This document shows positions 24,912 to 35,462 of a stretch of DNA of 64,000 bases, one piece after another. Each line of letters begins with the position of its first letter. Positions within the stretch are counted from its first letter, which is position 1. Location of the stretch: positions 212,976,250-213,040,249 of the forward strand of contig CATIUR010000001.1 in the NCBI GenBank assembly GCA_949592205.1, given 5' to 3'. The position numbers and the translations under genes are program-made. Source of the stretch: Helichrysum umbraculigerum (Eukaryota > Streptophyta > Magnoliopsida > Asterales > Asteraceae). Under the pieces are notes generated by a model. That model was not told the origin of the DNA. It was given only the letters and a program-made list of their open reading frames with translations, and made no database searches.

Positions 24912-26123
24912 TCACTGCTTAGGATAGAGAGCAAAGAAACGCTCAGTGATTATGGGAATAACGTTAACAATCCCATGACCAAAACTTGGAAAATTTGCCA
25001 GGTGCTCGTTAACCACGGGAGACAGATAAATTAAATCCCAGCTAATCTTCATTACTGACTTAGTTACCTCTCCTTCTTCATCCCACACTTCATCATTACC
25101 AACTAACTTAACCTCTCGCTCCGGACTGTCATCCTCAAGCTCACTAATAAATTCTAAACATGACTCTCCAATCTGATGATGCTTGCTCATCAGTGGAGTT
25201 TCCTTCAAACTTCTAACTAGGCTTTCAATCTCACACAGAACTCTTTCTTGAAGTCTATTAAAACCCAAACCTGAATTCCTGAATATCTCAACAAATCTCA
25301 TGTAGATTTCCACCATTCCATAGTGGAAATGCTCCTTTTGGTACAAAATATTAGTCTCATCAACTAATTCTCTCATATTTTTCACAAGATAAGTTGCTAA
25401 ATCAATTTCACCAATTGGGTGAATAAAATCCGGGCGTGGTCTTCCTTATTCTTCCTTAGCAAGACGATCTAACTGTTTAACCATTCTATTCATGTGATAG
25501 TGAATAGTGTTACTCACTATAAAACAATGAGGTGTCTCATCCTTAAAATGATCATCTACTTGTAACAATTGAACCAGATCCTTTAAACCAGCTAAAAATT
25601 CCTTGTCAGCTTCGGAAATTGGATGACCTGTTAACTCATACAAAGCTCTAATCATACGACTAAGACATGCGGCCTGTTTAGCCGAGTAAGGAAACGAATG
25701 TTGTCTTAAAATTTCATAAATCTCAACATATCGCCTCTTTTGATTGGCGAAGAATACTTTCTCCTCTTCGATCCTTAAAGTTATTGATTTCTCAAAATTT
25801 AAAAGATCGTCCAAGAACTGATGAGAATACCCAAATTGTTTTTCCACTTCTGCACTATCTAGTAGGTTCTATACTAGTGCCAGTTGATAGTCGGAAAAAT
25901 AAACAGAGGATATCCTTATTAGTTCAGTCGTAAAAGGAATGTCCCATCTCACGTTCGCAATAGCATCCAATAGTTCCTGACATGACAATGTGATAGGCAC
26001 AACCTTACGTCCTAAGTGAGTGAATGATGTTATTGCACTTTCTACTCTCGAAGCTAAACTCTCAAAGTCATAAATCCCAACCAGATCGTAATTGTTAGCA
26101 TCACTTTCAAAACTTCTCGCCAT
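24912..26123 (-). pseudogene. First internal ORF of element I, unknown helical protein, two in-frame stops
   Basis: A single frame of about 404 codons starts at an ATG at 26123, 335 bp after the primer site, and ends at 24912. It is broken only by a TAG at 25869-25871 and a TAA at 25446-25448. Motifs visible are LVGIYDFESLASRVESAIT, RRYVEIYEILRQHSFPYSAK, FIHPIGEIDLATYLVKNMRE and NEHLANFPSFGHGIVNVIP. It looks mostly helical, with no zinc knuckle, protease or RT motif. Its place suggests a gag-like or accessory protein of Athila/Tat-group elements, but I do not recognise it. Confidence 0.6.
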
Positions 26124-26457
26124 TGGACAAACCTAAATAAAATAAATCTGAAATACAAAACACCACTAACGAAAAACAAGTTAGTTCAAACAAAATAATC
26201 ACAAATTAAATAACATATACAAAATTACATAAATGAAACTCCAACCGGCAGACGGATTTCCATCCGCCGGTTGAAACTAAATCCCCAAAAGTTTAACCAA
26301 TTTAAGGGTAATTTATTTCAACCAGTTAATGCAAAACAACTTTTAAATCGCAATTTATCAATCTACTTAAACTAATTTACAAAAATCTATTTAACCAAAT
26401 TAAAATTAAAAAGAATTTACAATTAATAATTCCTATTTAACTAAACAACGCAACCGT

Positions 26458-26475
26458 TCCCCGGCAGCGGCGCCA
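26458..26475 (-). promoter_or_regulatory. Primer binding site of element I, tRNA-Asp type
   Basis: The minus strand reads TGGCGCCGCTGCCGGGGA six bases after the LTR end at 26482. This closely resembles the tRNA-Asp-type primer site known from Athila-like plant elements. Confidence 0.8.
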
Positions 26476-28517
26476 AAAACTTGATGTGCTATGAAAGCGC
26501 GTCTTGTTTTATATTTTATAAATAGAAATACCTAATAAATACTTTCAAGCAACCAGACAAGAATACCCGATCAATTGTAAATATAGATTTGGTAAGTCAG
26601 ATTCGAACACAGGGAACGACAGATTTATTATAAATAGAAATTAACAATTAACTAGAAAGCATTAAATAAAGGGGACGTTTTAGTTCCGGTCGAACATTTG
26701 TTTAGAAAACTTTAATTTAAAATAATTAAACTTAAATAAAAACTTAATTTAAAACAATAAATAGATAATAATAAATAATAAATGGAAGGAATAAGTAATT
26801 GTATAATTAATGTTACTCAGATTCATATTTCCCGATTCATTACGTATTGATGATCTAATTGTGATTCTTTTAAATCAACTTAACACCAAATTCTTCAATG
26901 ATATTAAATTGAATGTGAACTAGCCAACGTTTCGGGTCCAACTAGTTCCTACAATCTAGGGTCCAACATAAAACACTGGTTCCAATGTCACAAGATGATC
27001 AGTCAATTGTGTGTCTTTCCCTAAATCATGCATTAAACATTCACAACTAATTATAATTAACTCTATTGGTATGACTCAACAATACCCAATAATTAACTTA
27101 TTGTCTCATTCATTTTAAAGTAGATAATTATCGTATACTCAACCTATCAAACTCAATCTATTTAGCAATGATCAAAACCTAAATTCTAATCATCAATAAT
27201 TAATAACATTAAAGGAACTCAATCTCAATAATCTTATCAACCACGTTGTGCAACAATAATAACTAGTCACCAATAAACAAGGATTCACGAGTAATATAAC
27301 CGTTTTCAATTAAATAACTTAGCCAATACGCAATAATATTCGTTCAACAATCACAATCCGAGTTCAATCAATTACACAATCACTTTGGATATTCAATTCA
27401 TCATAAAACAGTAAAACTCAGATTATTCTGTAACACCCCCAAATTTAATGATTTGCGGAAGCACGATTTGGGTGTTACTAATCAATAACAAAGCACAAAG
27501 ATACATAGTAAACGACTCTATATGCGTCGTTTTAACAAAATATATTAATATTGAAATGTTTACAACATTTATAGCTTTACATAGCTCGAGTTTAAATAAA
27601 AGGAGATTTCAGTACATAAGTACTTGTACAAAATATACTAATGCAAGAAAATCTCAATCGTCTGTATGCTGACTCGAGCTAATAGTCCTGAAGCAGAAGC
27701 AACCTACTGCTTGGTACCTGCGATATATGCTAAATGGGTCAGCTAAAGCTGGTGAGCTCACAGGTTTGAAATCAAGTAATATAGTATGAACCGCAAGATT
27801 TAAATAATTGAATTGCATCCAGCAATTGATAATGATAATAATCATGTATACAGCCATGAGCACATAGTTGAGCTTAACTCGAGGGCCGGGTCCCCTAAAG
27901 AGAATTCCGGGCGAGGTGCCTCCACGAATGCCTAATCAACACTCGTCTTCTCAAATATTAGTACGTTCGTTTACCCGGTTAGTGCTTGCTAACCCGAGCG
28001 AGGAGGGTCAATCCTATATGGTACCATATACTAATATTCACGCTACAACGTATTAACAACTATGCTGATGGAGGACTTTAAATGATTAGTTGTGAAAAAC
28101 TCATGTAGTATATGAAATGTTTGTACTTGCGTTCACATGTTAAAAATTGAGCAATATATCACACCCCTGAGTAAAACAGTAAAAAGAGGGGCTATGAGAC
28201 TCACCTGAGTCGTTGAGTTTATGAAAATAAACTGAGAATGATTAGCCGAGAATCGAAGTCCAAAGACTTGTAACCTGAGGGTGTCCACGACACGCGATGG
28301 TTATAATATGCGAAGGTATCTAATAAGACTACCTTGTAGTTATTCGTCCAACTATAATGTCCAAATGTTCCCAATTCGGTGGATAGTTTAAGTGTTTGAA
28401 AACGCGTACGGTCCGTTGGTGATTATTGGTAATAATGATCTTGATGTTATTTTGTTAGTTTTAAAGTGTTATACAAGTTTGATGTTTGGTGTGAAATGTG
28501 TCTACGAAATCTAAGTA

Positions 28518-28606
28518 CGGGGGTCCGGGGGCAGCGCCCCTGGTAGCGGGGTCCAAGGGGCGGCAGCCCCTGGCGGGGTCCAAGGGGCAGAGCCCCTGGC
28601 TGGGGT
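28518..28606. repeat. GC-rich palindrome cluster in LTR E
   Basis: Three GGGGTCC-linked hairpins: GGGGGCAGCGCCCC (28527), GGGGCGGCAGCCCC (28557) and GGGGCAGAGCCCC (28584), joined by TGGTAGCGGGGTCCAA-like linkers. It is a sharp GC island in AT-rich DNA. Confidence 0.9.
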
Positions 28607-28768
28607 CGAGCTGGATCCGAATTTGGGTCGAATTTGGGTTAAAATTTTTATTTCTACTATATTGCTTTGACGAAAAACGCATCTGGATCCGAATTTGGGT
28701 AAAATCAGGTGTTAAAATTTTAGGTCTCGACACTTAGTAAAAATATGAGTTTTCAAGTCCTGGTTTGT

Positions 28769-29006
28769 GCGACGTTAGGTGTGACATCGCAGGCAAGGAT
28801 TGCGACATTGAGCATGACGTCGCTAGAGGCGACGTTTCGCAATTTAATGCGACGTTAAGGATGATGTCGCTATACGCGACGTTGTTGATTCTAGCGACGT
28901 AGTAGGCGACGTCGCTATGTGCGACTTCGCAATTAAATGCGCATTTATGAGCGACGTCGCTAAGGCGACGTTATTGATTTCTGTGCGACGTTATACGCGA
29001 CGTCGC
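28769..29006. repeat. GCGACGT(CGC) array in LTR E
   Basis: About twelve copies of GCGACGT or its reverse ACGTCGC lie within 240 bp, several as the perfect palindrome GCGACGTCGC (28907, 28951, 28997). Decayed variants (GCGACATT, GATGTCGC, GACATCGC) fit CpG deamination. Confidence 0.92.
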
Positions 29007-30142
29007 AAAGGCTCCAGGCCAGATGCAACGTTACGGGCTGTTGGCCGGATTTTGTGTCGAAAACGAGTTTCCCGGCCACCGTTCGGTCCAATATTTTCAC
29101 CCAACCCAAATATGGACATTTTAAGTGTATACAAACAACCACAAGTCGAAAATAATGGAAATCGAAGAGTTTCGAGAATTGTCGGAAACTTACAAAGTGT
29201 CGGATCAAAAATCCGAAAAGATAGGATGATGGATCGGGATGCCGTGGTCGTTCTTTTCCAAAGGAGTAGTATGTTTCGCGTGCGTTTAATGGTAGTATTT
29301 GATGATTTAATGAGGATTGTGGAGGTGGTGGTGATTAGAGAGAAAAGAAATAGAGAGAAAAGAGAAAGAGAGAGTGAGATAAGAAGGAATGAGAAAAAGA
29401 GGAGGGAGTTGGGGGTTTAACCTCCAACTTTCAGTCTCCGCAATTGCGGTCCGTGCGGTGTTCGTTTTCTCCGTCGTTCAAACGTTAAATAATTATTTTA
29501 CATATTAATTGGTAAGTTTTAAAATACAAACTTATTACGCGATATTTTATTTAAATATTTTACTAATCAATTTATATTTGAGTTATAAAATGTAAGTTAG
29601 TTTGCGCGTTAAATATTTTAAATTGTGCAAGTTCTGTTTGTACGATACGAATTGTAATTCGAGCATTATTAAAATAATACTTTTAACATAACAGTGTTAC
29701 TTAATAAAATTGGTCACCAACGTCCGTATTTATGGAACCGAAATACATTCGATTTAAATTGCGTACGATTTAATCAAATCGCATTTTCGTATATATTCAA
29801 CAATATATATAATTCGATACATTAATTAGCCTAACACAGAACTAATTACATGTATTTACATATGATTAGGCACTAAGTACTAGTCCTAATTTGGCGGGTG
29901 TTACATATTCAACATCAAATACTTCAATGAAATCGAAAAAAAAGAAGTATACCGAATTATAAAGACGAATCACGAAGAACTAAGACGAACTACCCTCGAT
30001 CTTGAGCTTTCGTGCCTCCAAAATACCAAAATAATTCGTAACTAAACCCTACTAATCGTATTTTATCGACTGAAAACGAAAACAACTCGAACTCTCTGGT
30101 TTTAGGGTTAAAATCGCGATTTTATAGTTCCTGTGATTTTGA

Positions 30143-30265
30143 TCCATACGGCGTATGGATTTCCATACGGCGTATGGATTGAATTCAAGCCCAGCCTAAG
30201 TCCGCGTAACCTGGGCCTCCTGCGCCACAATCCATACGGCGTATGGACTTCCATACGGCGTATGG
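30143..30265. repeat. CCATACGGCGTATGG palindromes, 5' LTR of element I (four copies)
   Basis: Perfect copies at 30143, 30162, 30232 and 30251. The 3' LTR lacks the fourth. Confidence 0.95.
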
Positions 30266-30505
30266 ATTGGATTTCCAGCCGGTTTCTTGATTTTTCTTCA
30301 TTTGATTATATCTTCGACTTCGGCTTCACTTTATTCTTCAGATACGCATCATTTAGCTCGTTTATTGATTGTTTTCCATTTCTTTCTTCATAAACGCTCC
30401 ATTAATTGCAAATATGAACAAAATCAATATCTATTCTTAAATAAATGCAATAGAAACATCCAAAAATCGGGGTAAAATACTACTAAATTATAGTACTTTT
30501 GAGCG

Positions 30506-30506
<1 letters not shown>

Positions 30507-30583
<77 letters not shown>
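30507..30583. repeat. TA microsatellite at the right edge of element I
   Basis: An uninterrupted TA run of about 75 bp. The left edge of the element also abuts a TA run (16543-16560), so the insertion target was a TA repeat. Confidence 0.9.
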
Positions 30584-30586
<3 letters not shown>

Positions 30587-31007
30587 CTTTCTATATTTGT
30601 CTAGCTAACCAAACTCACCATTCTAATATTTTATTCATATATTTATGTAGTTTCATTATTCTTCTTGTAAGCACTATTTATGAGTTGGTATAGTAATATT
30701 GTTGAGTTAGAATAGATTATGAATATTTTTAATTTACCTTTGCTAAATGTATGCATGTAAATGTAAATTTGTGGTGAAAAGTAATGGAATTAGGATGAGA
30801 AGAAAGAAATTAAAAAGTTGGAGAATTTAAATTAGTTAGTCGTGTGAAATTAAATTGCTTGTTCAAATTTCGTATAAGACAATTCATTTCATAAAATCTT
30901 CTATCTTTTCAAGATATACAAACAAAAATGATATTGAAGCAAAAAGGACGTTTGGTCAAAAATATATAGTCAACCTTCATTATCTATAGCTATTACAAAT
31001 TTTTGAG

Positions 31008-31039
<32 letters not shown>

Positions 31040-31577
31040 TATTCCTGAAACTTAAAATCTGAAATATGAGAATGAATTCCGGATGATAAGAGGTGACATT
31101 AGAAATTCTGATTCATAATCATTAAGAGCGTAAAATAAATTTTAACTCATAATCATTAATAACGTTTAATAAATAAAAAATACAAACATCAGAACATAAG
31201 TGTTTCACCATTTACTTGACGTGACACAACGTCGCATTACATAGATATAACATTGAGTTACGAATAACGCAACATTCGAGATAACACTAAAAGTTTTACA
31301 AGAGTTACCGAAAGAGAGTTCTTTCACCAATAATTTCAACAAATAAATCATCAATGGAAGTACCAAATTTAAAAAGGAAATAGATATTGTTTAATACGTA
31401 AAGTAACGTATTAACATTCATTTATCCGGGATAACAACATTGAATGTTATGGAAATATTTTTCTCAAATAGAAGTTTTCATAATAAGAGGTTTTTCAACT
31501 AATTCTAGATCTAATTGGAAAATAATATTAAAAGAGTTTAATGAGTGTATATATTATCAAATTATACAAATAGCTAA
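30584..31577. other. Intergenic, no gene seen
   Basis: AT-rich DNA with a poly-T run at 31007-31034. No coding or element motif that I can support. Confidence 0.6.
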
Positions 31578-31586
31578 TTATATAAA

Positions 31587-31805
31587 GGATTTTGCTAATG
31601 TGTGCCCCTGTAGCACACGTTAAGGTGCAATTAATGAACCCTTAATTTCTTTATATATCAGAATTTGTAATTAATATATGCATAAAAAGGGTAAGTACTA
31701 GATTGAATTAATGAGTATTAAATGTATATTCTGATATTTAAGAAAATTAAGTGTTCATTAAATGCTCCTTAACATATGCCACGTAGGCACTCGTTAGCAA
31801 ATCCC
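31587..31805. mobile_element. MULE-type MITE (219 bp)
   Basis: Long imperfect terminal inverted repeats of about 100 bp begin GGATTTTGCTAATG and (reverse) GGGATTTGCTAACG. A perfect 9-bp duplication TTATATAAA flanks it (31578-31586 and 31806-31814). The 9-bp duplication indicates Mutator-like mobilisation. Confidence 0.88.
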
Positions 31806-31809
31806 TTAT

Positions 31810-31872
<63 letters not shown>

Positions 31873-31913
31873 CATATTTGCCGGAGGTCTTTTTGGAACC
31901 ACTCTCTCTACCT

Positions 31914-32197
31914 TAGAGCACCTCCAATGAAGGGTTGATGTAAAGCTTTTTTTTGCAAAAAAGTGTTTGGTAAAGCTTTACATCATTGGAGCAAAAGCTT
32001 TTTCAATCAAAAGCTTGACATTTCTCAAGTCTTTCACTAAAGACTTTTTTGAAAGTTTGTGTGTGTAGTTTTTGAAAATAAAAGCTTTTAAAAGCTTTTT
32101 ATTAATGGAGACAAAGCTTTTTACAAAAGCTTTTTTGAACAAAAATGATGTGGCAACCAAAAAAGCTTTTAATAGCTTATTGTCATTGGAGATGCTC
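31914..32197. mobile_element. Tourist-like (PIF/Harbinger) MITE, 284 bp
   Basis: The ends are GAGCACCTCCAATG and CATTGGAGATGCTC, flanked by TTA on both sides (31911-31913, 32198-32200). The inside is full of AAAGCTTTT hairpins. Confidence 0.85.
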
Positions 32198-32318
32198 TTA
32201 TAGTAGAGAGGCTTGAGTAATGTTGTTGTTGTTTGAACTTTAAACCCAAACAAAAGACACCGTACCCTTTCATTTCTTTTTACTTACATCCTTCAAATTA
32301 TATCCCATTAGAAAGTGC

Positions 32319-32357
<39 letters not shown>
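32319..32357. repeat. AAT trinucleotide microsatellite
   Basis: About twelve AAT/ATA repeats in a row. Confidence 0.9.
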
Positions 32358-32361
<4 letters not shown>

Positions 32362-32952
32362 AATCAAAGTATATCCACAATTTTATTAATATGTTAATTG
32401 TTCAATTTTAAAACGGCTAATATTGTTATTATCATACTCTCCAAACTAGTTATTGTATGCATTTAATTCTTTCTACATCACATAACATATATTTTTTTTA
32501 TTGACTTCATGATAGCCATATATATGGTCACGTTAATCATCAATCAATTCATAATTTATAAGATATCAAATACGTACATATACATAAGTTAGCAATATTA
32601 TATAATTGCTTTTTTAATATAATACAGAAAGAAGAAACTTTTACATTATGATACATACAATAATTTTTAAATTAAAACTTAATAACTTTTCAATATTGAC
32701 TAACAATAGTGCTTAAGAAACCTTATATATCTTACAGCTTGTAGAAAAGTAAATTAGTCATCATCACACACGCAAATTGACAATATTTTAAAAATAAAAA
32801 GACAAAATATCTGCTTACAGATAATTATTGATCAAATTTCCTTACCCGAAAGCTAGATTCTATATCTCTATGTTCCTCTCGTTATTATTATTTCTTTTTT
32901 CGCATATATTCCAAATAACAGCAACATAACTTATGGTTAATTAATTTGAGTT

Positions 32953-33198
32953 ATGTGTTTTCGATGGCCCGAGTTAGACATAAACGGAATCATTTCATCT
33001 TTCTTGACTACCGGTTGGAGCTGGACTTCACATAATCTTTCACAAATCACCACCAGATGGTCGTCGGCCCATGGATTTCAGCGGCTCGATATTTGGATCG
33101 TTGACGATGTGCTGTGGAACGTTGTGATGGCGGTAGAATCTATAGTTCTTACGTTTATGCTTGGTTGTTATTTCATATTCTGCGGTTGTACTCTATAA
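32953..33198 (+). CDS. Putative small membrane protein (81 aa)
   Basis: The ORF starts at an ATG at 32953 and ends with TAA. The N-terminus MCFRWPELDINGI is followed by a Trp/Ser-rich middle, then WIVDDVLWNVVMAVESIVL and a hydrophobic C-terminus ending GCYFIFCGCTL. The last 35 residues form one likely membrane segment. The pattern (WPELD near the start, a DDVLW...ES block and a CGCT end) looks like a family of small plant proteins of unknown function, but this is recognition from memory. There is no intron or neighbour to support it, and the TATA-like TTCTATATCT at about 32856 is weak. It may also be chance. Confidence 0.45.
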   Translation: MCFRWPELDINGIISSFLTTGWSWTSHNLSQITTRWSSAHGFQRLDIWIVDDVLWNVVMAVESIVLTFMLGCYFIFCGCTL

Positions 33199-33642
33199 AT
33201 CTCATGAAATGTATGAATATGTACATATTTTGTTAGTGTTACTTTCTATATATGTTTTCTTGCAAAATTGTAGAAATATCTTCCTTATCTATATCTATCT
33301 ATATCTATATTAAAATAAAATTGACAACAATATATAAAATACTAGAAATCGTCACGTAAACTTTTTGCACTTACATAACTTAAAACATTTTATTGTGTTC
33401 ATGATTTTGCTTTTGGTGGCTAATTGAATGAATTAATAATCGTATGATGGTGTCTGTTTGTGCTAACGACTAACAACAGAGTCTTGCGGACAGGTTCAGT
33501 TCAACCGGTTGACTCAATTTGTTGTTTTTCACGTTGAGCACTTGTGGAATCGATATTACCGTACGGATTTTCTAGTAGAGTTACGTTGATCTATTTTTTG
33601 ATGAAGTTAATTGGTTTGAGTTTTATAAGTGTATGGAATTTA

Positions 33643-33806
33643 CCAAAGGTCTTATGGCCTAGCGGGCTAGCGGTATGTGAGGAACCTTTTAACCTAGTGG
33701 TTGGGCCGCTGAGGGTTCAAGCCTCGTGGGAGGCAATTTGTAAATATTCGTGATGCTTGTATATATTACTCGTGGGATAGCTACTACACATTGTCTTTCT
33801 AAGAAA
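33643..33806 (+). mobile_element. tRNA-derived SINE (164 bp)
   Basis: A perfect 16-bp direct repeat AAGTGTATGGAATTTA flanks it (33627-33642 and 33807-33822). Inside are a pol III A-box-like TGGCCTAGCGGG (33655) and a B box GGTTCAAGCCT (33714), about 48 bp apart, as in tRNA-headed SINEs. The 3' part ends in 'ctttctaagaaa' after an unrelated tail. The long duplication indicates LINE-type retrotransposition. Confidence 0.9.
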
Positions 33807-34254
33807 AAGTGTATGGAATTTATTTTTGAAATTTTTTAGCTAGATCTAACTAGATAAACTTTAAAATTGATCTAACAAATAGAATACGACGCATGTGAAA
33901 TTCAACAAATAAGATTAGCAGACATAAGACATACAACAAATAAGTGAATTAGGTAACTGTTTAGATGTATCTTATTAAGTTTTTGTAGCATTGTTCGTTA
34001 TTTTTCTTTGTTGGGGCTTTAAAAAGTTGATGATAGGTGGATGGTTTAGATCTACGTGGGATTTATTTAGTAAAACTCTTCTTTTGTACGGAGTAATTAA
34101 TAACAAACTTATTTTCATGCTCAAACAAAAAGAGGCTAGAAATACAATTACACCACCATCACCATGATCATATGTCCCAATATCTTCAAACTATAAATCT
34201 GTATACTTGTTTATACTAAAAATGATTTTAACGTACTTGTTTCAACCGAAAAAA

Positions 34255-34397
34255 GTTATTTTTTGGCCAGTTTCAGGTCGCCGGTTCAACCGGAAAATCA
34301 GCCGAGTTAACCCGATTCAATAACAAGAAAAAATCCGGGCAGCTGTGTTAGAAGCGATTCCCAAGCCAAGTTGTTCAATGCAATTTTTAAAACATTG
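34255..34397. mobile_element. Possible hAT terminal remnant
   Basis: CCGGTTCAACCGG (34271) and an end-like TTTTTAAAACATTG (34384-34397) resemble the terminal region of the intact hAT element at 37768-38714. No matching second end or duplication was found. Confidence 0.3.
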
Positions 34398-34481
34398 GTT
34401 ATGTCATACACAAAGGTATACATAGAAGTAACAACAAACCACATCTATTTTGAGGAGCGAAGTACCGAGTACTTCCATATA

Positions 34482-34734
34482 CTCCCTCCGTTCCAGTTTT
34501 ATTATCCTCTTTTGACTTTTGGAGTTTTTCTTTGACAACTTTGACCTTGAATATTTTTGTTTGTGTTATATAATACTTGATACAAAATATATGAATGGAT
34601 TGGGTTTTGAATGTATTTTCATTGGTATAATTTGTATCAAGTATTTTATAACACAAAAAAAATATTAATGGTTAAAGTTGTCAAAGAAAGACTCTAAAAG
34701 TCAAAAGAGAACAATAAAACTGGGACATAGCGAG
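34482..34734. mobile_element. Stowaway MITE (253 bp)
   Basis: It starts CTCCCTCCGTTCCAG and ends CTGGGACATAGCGAG, with TA on both sides (34480-34481, 34735-34736). The arms are long and imperfect (CTTTTGACTTTTGGAGT against ACTCTAAAAGTCAAAAG). This is the Tc1/mariner Stowaway signature. Confidence 0.92.
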
Positions 34735-34736
34735 TA

Positions 34737-35343
34737 ATTTTCATATATATGGGCTTGGGCTTGTAATCCGAAATATGGGCCTTGCCTATGGGAACTAAAG
34801 CATTTTTCTATTTGTAAGTTGTAACTTGTAAGGTTCTCATGAGAGTTTATATAATTTAAATCGTAATCGTTACAAGGAAACCATATGCTATGGAATTACT
34901 TTTTGATTCATAAGATACAATTTTACTCTTTTTTTTTATGATTAAATAGAAAAAATATTACTATTACTAAAAATAAATAAGTAAGTTTGATCGAGATTAC
35001 CATATTATATTTACTTGAAATTATTATTACAAATTTTTAAGAAAACAATAATTAATTAATTAAGGGTAAAACTCTGATTTTGAAAAAAAAAATAGAAAGT
35101 GAAAACAGTAATAATTACTTTTTATTAGATTGTATATTTTTTATCGGGCGACAATGGTTTACAAAATAGAGAGTATATATTTCGAATCAAAATTCCTGAA
35201 AACTATGTCAGTGTCAACTCATTTTCTGTAGTACTCTTCAATTTATAGCTAGAATTCTCCCAAGGCAAACAATAACACTCAAAGCGCTAGTACATTATGC
35301 ATTCAACTTGTACATAACTTTATAACATATCAATTTTCAACTC
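34737..35343. other. Upstream region of the PMEI gene
   Basis: AT-rich non-coding DNA between the Stowaway element and the gene's TATA box. No further motif supported. Confidence 0.5.
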
Positions 35344-35350
35344 TATAAAA
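35344..35350 (+). promoter_or_regulatory. TATA box of the PMEI gene
   Basis: TATAAAA in 'aactctataaaagaagg', 113 bp before the ATG. An AC-rich leader (ACATACACACACTTCCACTTG) follows. Confidence 0.7.
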
Positions 35351-35462
35351 GAAGGTAGCTGGTTCATAAATAGAACATACACACACTTCCACTTGAGAAA
35401 GTAACCTTCTAATAATTCGTTCACATCTCAAAGGCTAAGATCAAACACTTCAATCAATCAAC

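Larger units (their letters stand above)
27429..29905 (-). mobile_element. Solo LTR E (2.48 kb) inside the 5' LTR of element I
   Basis: It runs from TGTAACACCCCC to GGCGGGTGTTACA, flanked by a perfect duplication TATTC (27424-27428 and 29906-29910). It is related to solo LTR D. On minus a C/T-rich leader (about 29430-29290) follows the U3. It carries a GC-rich palindrome cluster (28518-28606) and a GCGACGT array (28769-29006). Confidence 0.9.
16561..30510 (-). mobile_element. Large non-autonomous Athila/Tat-like LTR retrotransposon (element I)
   Basis: Two near-identical LTRs (left 16561-18094; right 26482 to about 30510 with solo LTR E inside) enclose an internal region with a tRNA-Asp-type primer site at its right end and a purine tract at its left end. 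The internal DNA, minus solo LTR F, is about 5.8 kb. It holds two ORF blocks (24912-26123 and 22205-23611) but no recognisable protease, RT, RNase H or integrase. It sits in a TA microsatellite, so the target duplication cannot be read. The few differences between the LTRs suggest a fairly recent insertion. Confidence 0.85.
26482..30510 (-). mobile_element. 5' LTR of element I, interrupted by solo LTR E
   Basis: It matches the 3' LTR from TGATGTGCTATG at 26482. It is split at the TATTC target of LTR E and continues at 29911 to 'gtacttttgagcg' at about 30505. The last dozen bases (the TGTTTGATAA start on minus) are replaced by the TA microsatellite. It has four CCATACGGCGTATGG units. Confidence 0.88.

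Noticed and set aside
28917..29420. Plus-strand ORF of 167 codons
   Set aside because: It lies wholly inside solo LTR E, across the GCGACGT array and the antisense of the C/T-rich leader; Arg/Glu-rich low complexity and no motif.
33476..34397. Second hAT element between two CCGGTT-rich ends
   Set aside because: Only the right part (34255-34397) resembles a hAT end; the left boundary and the 8-bp duplication could not be found.
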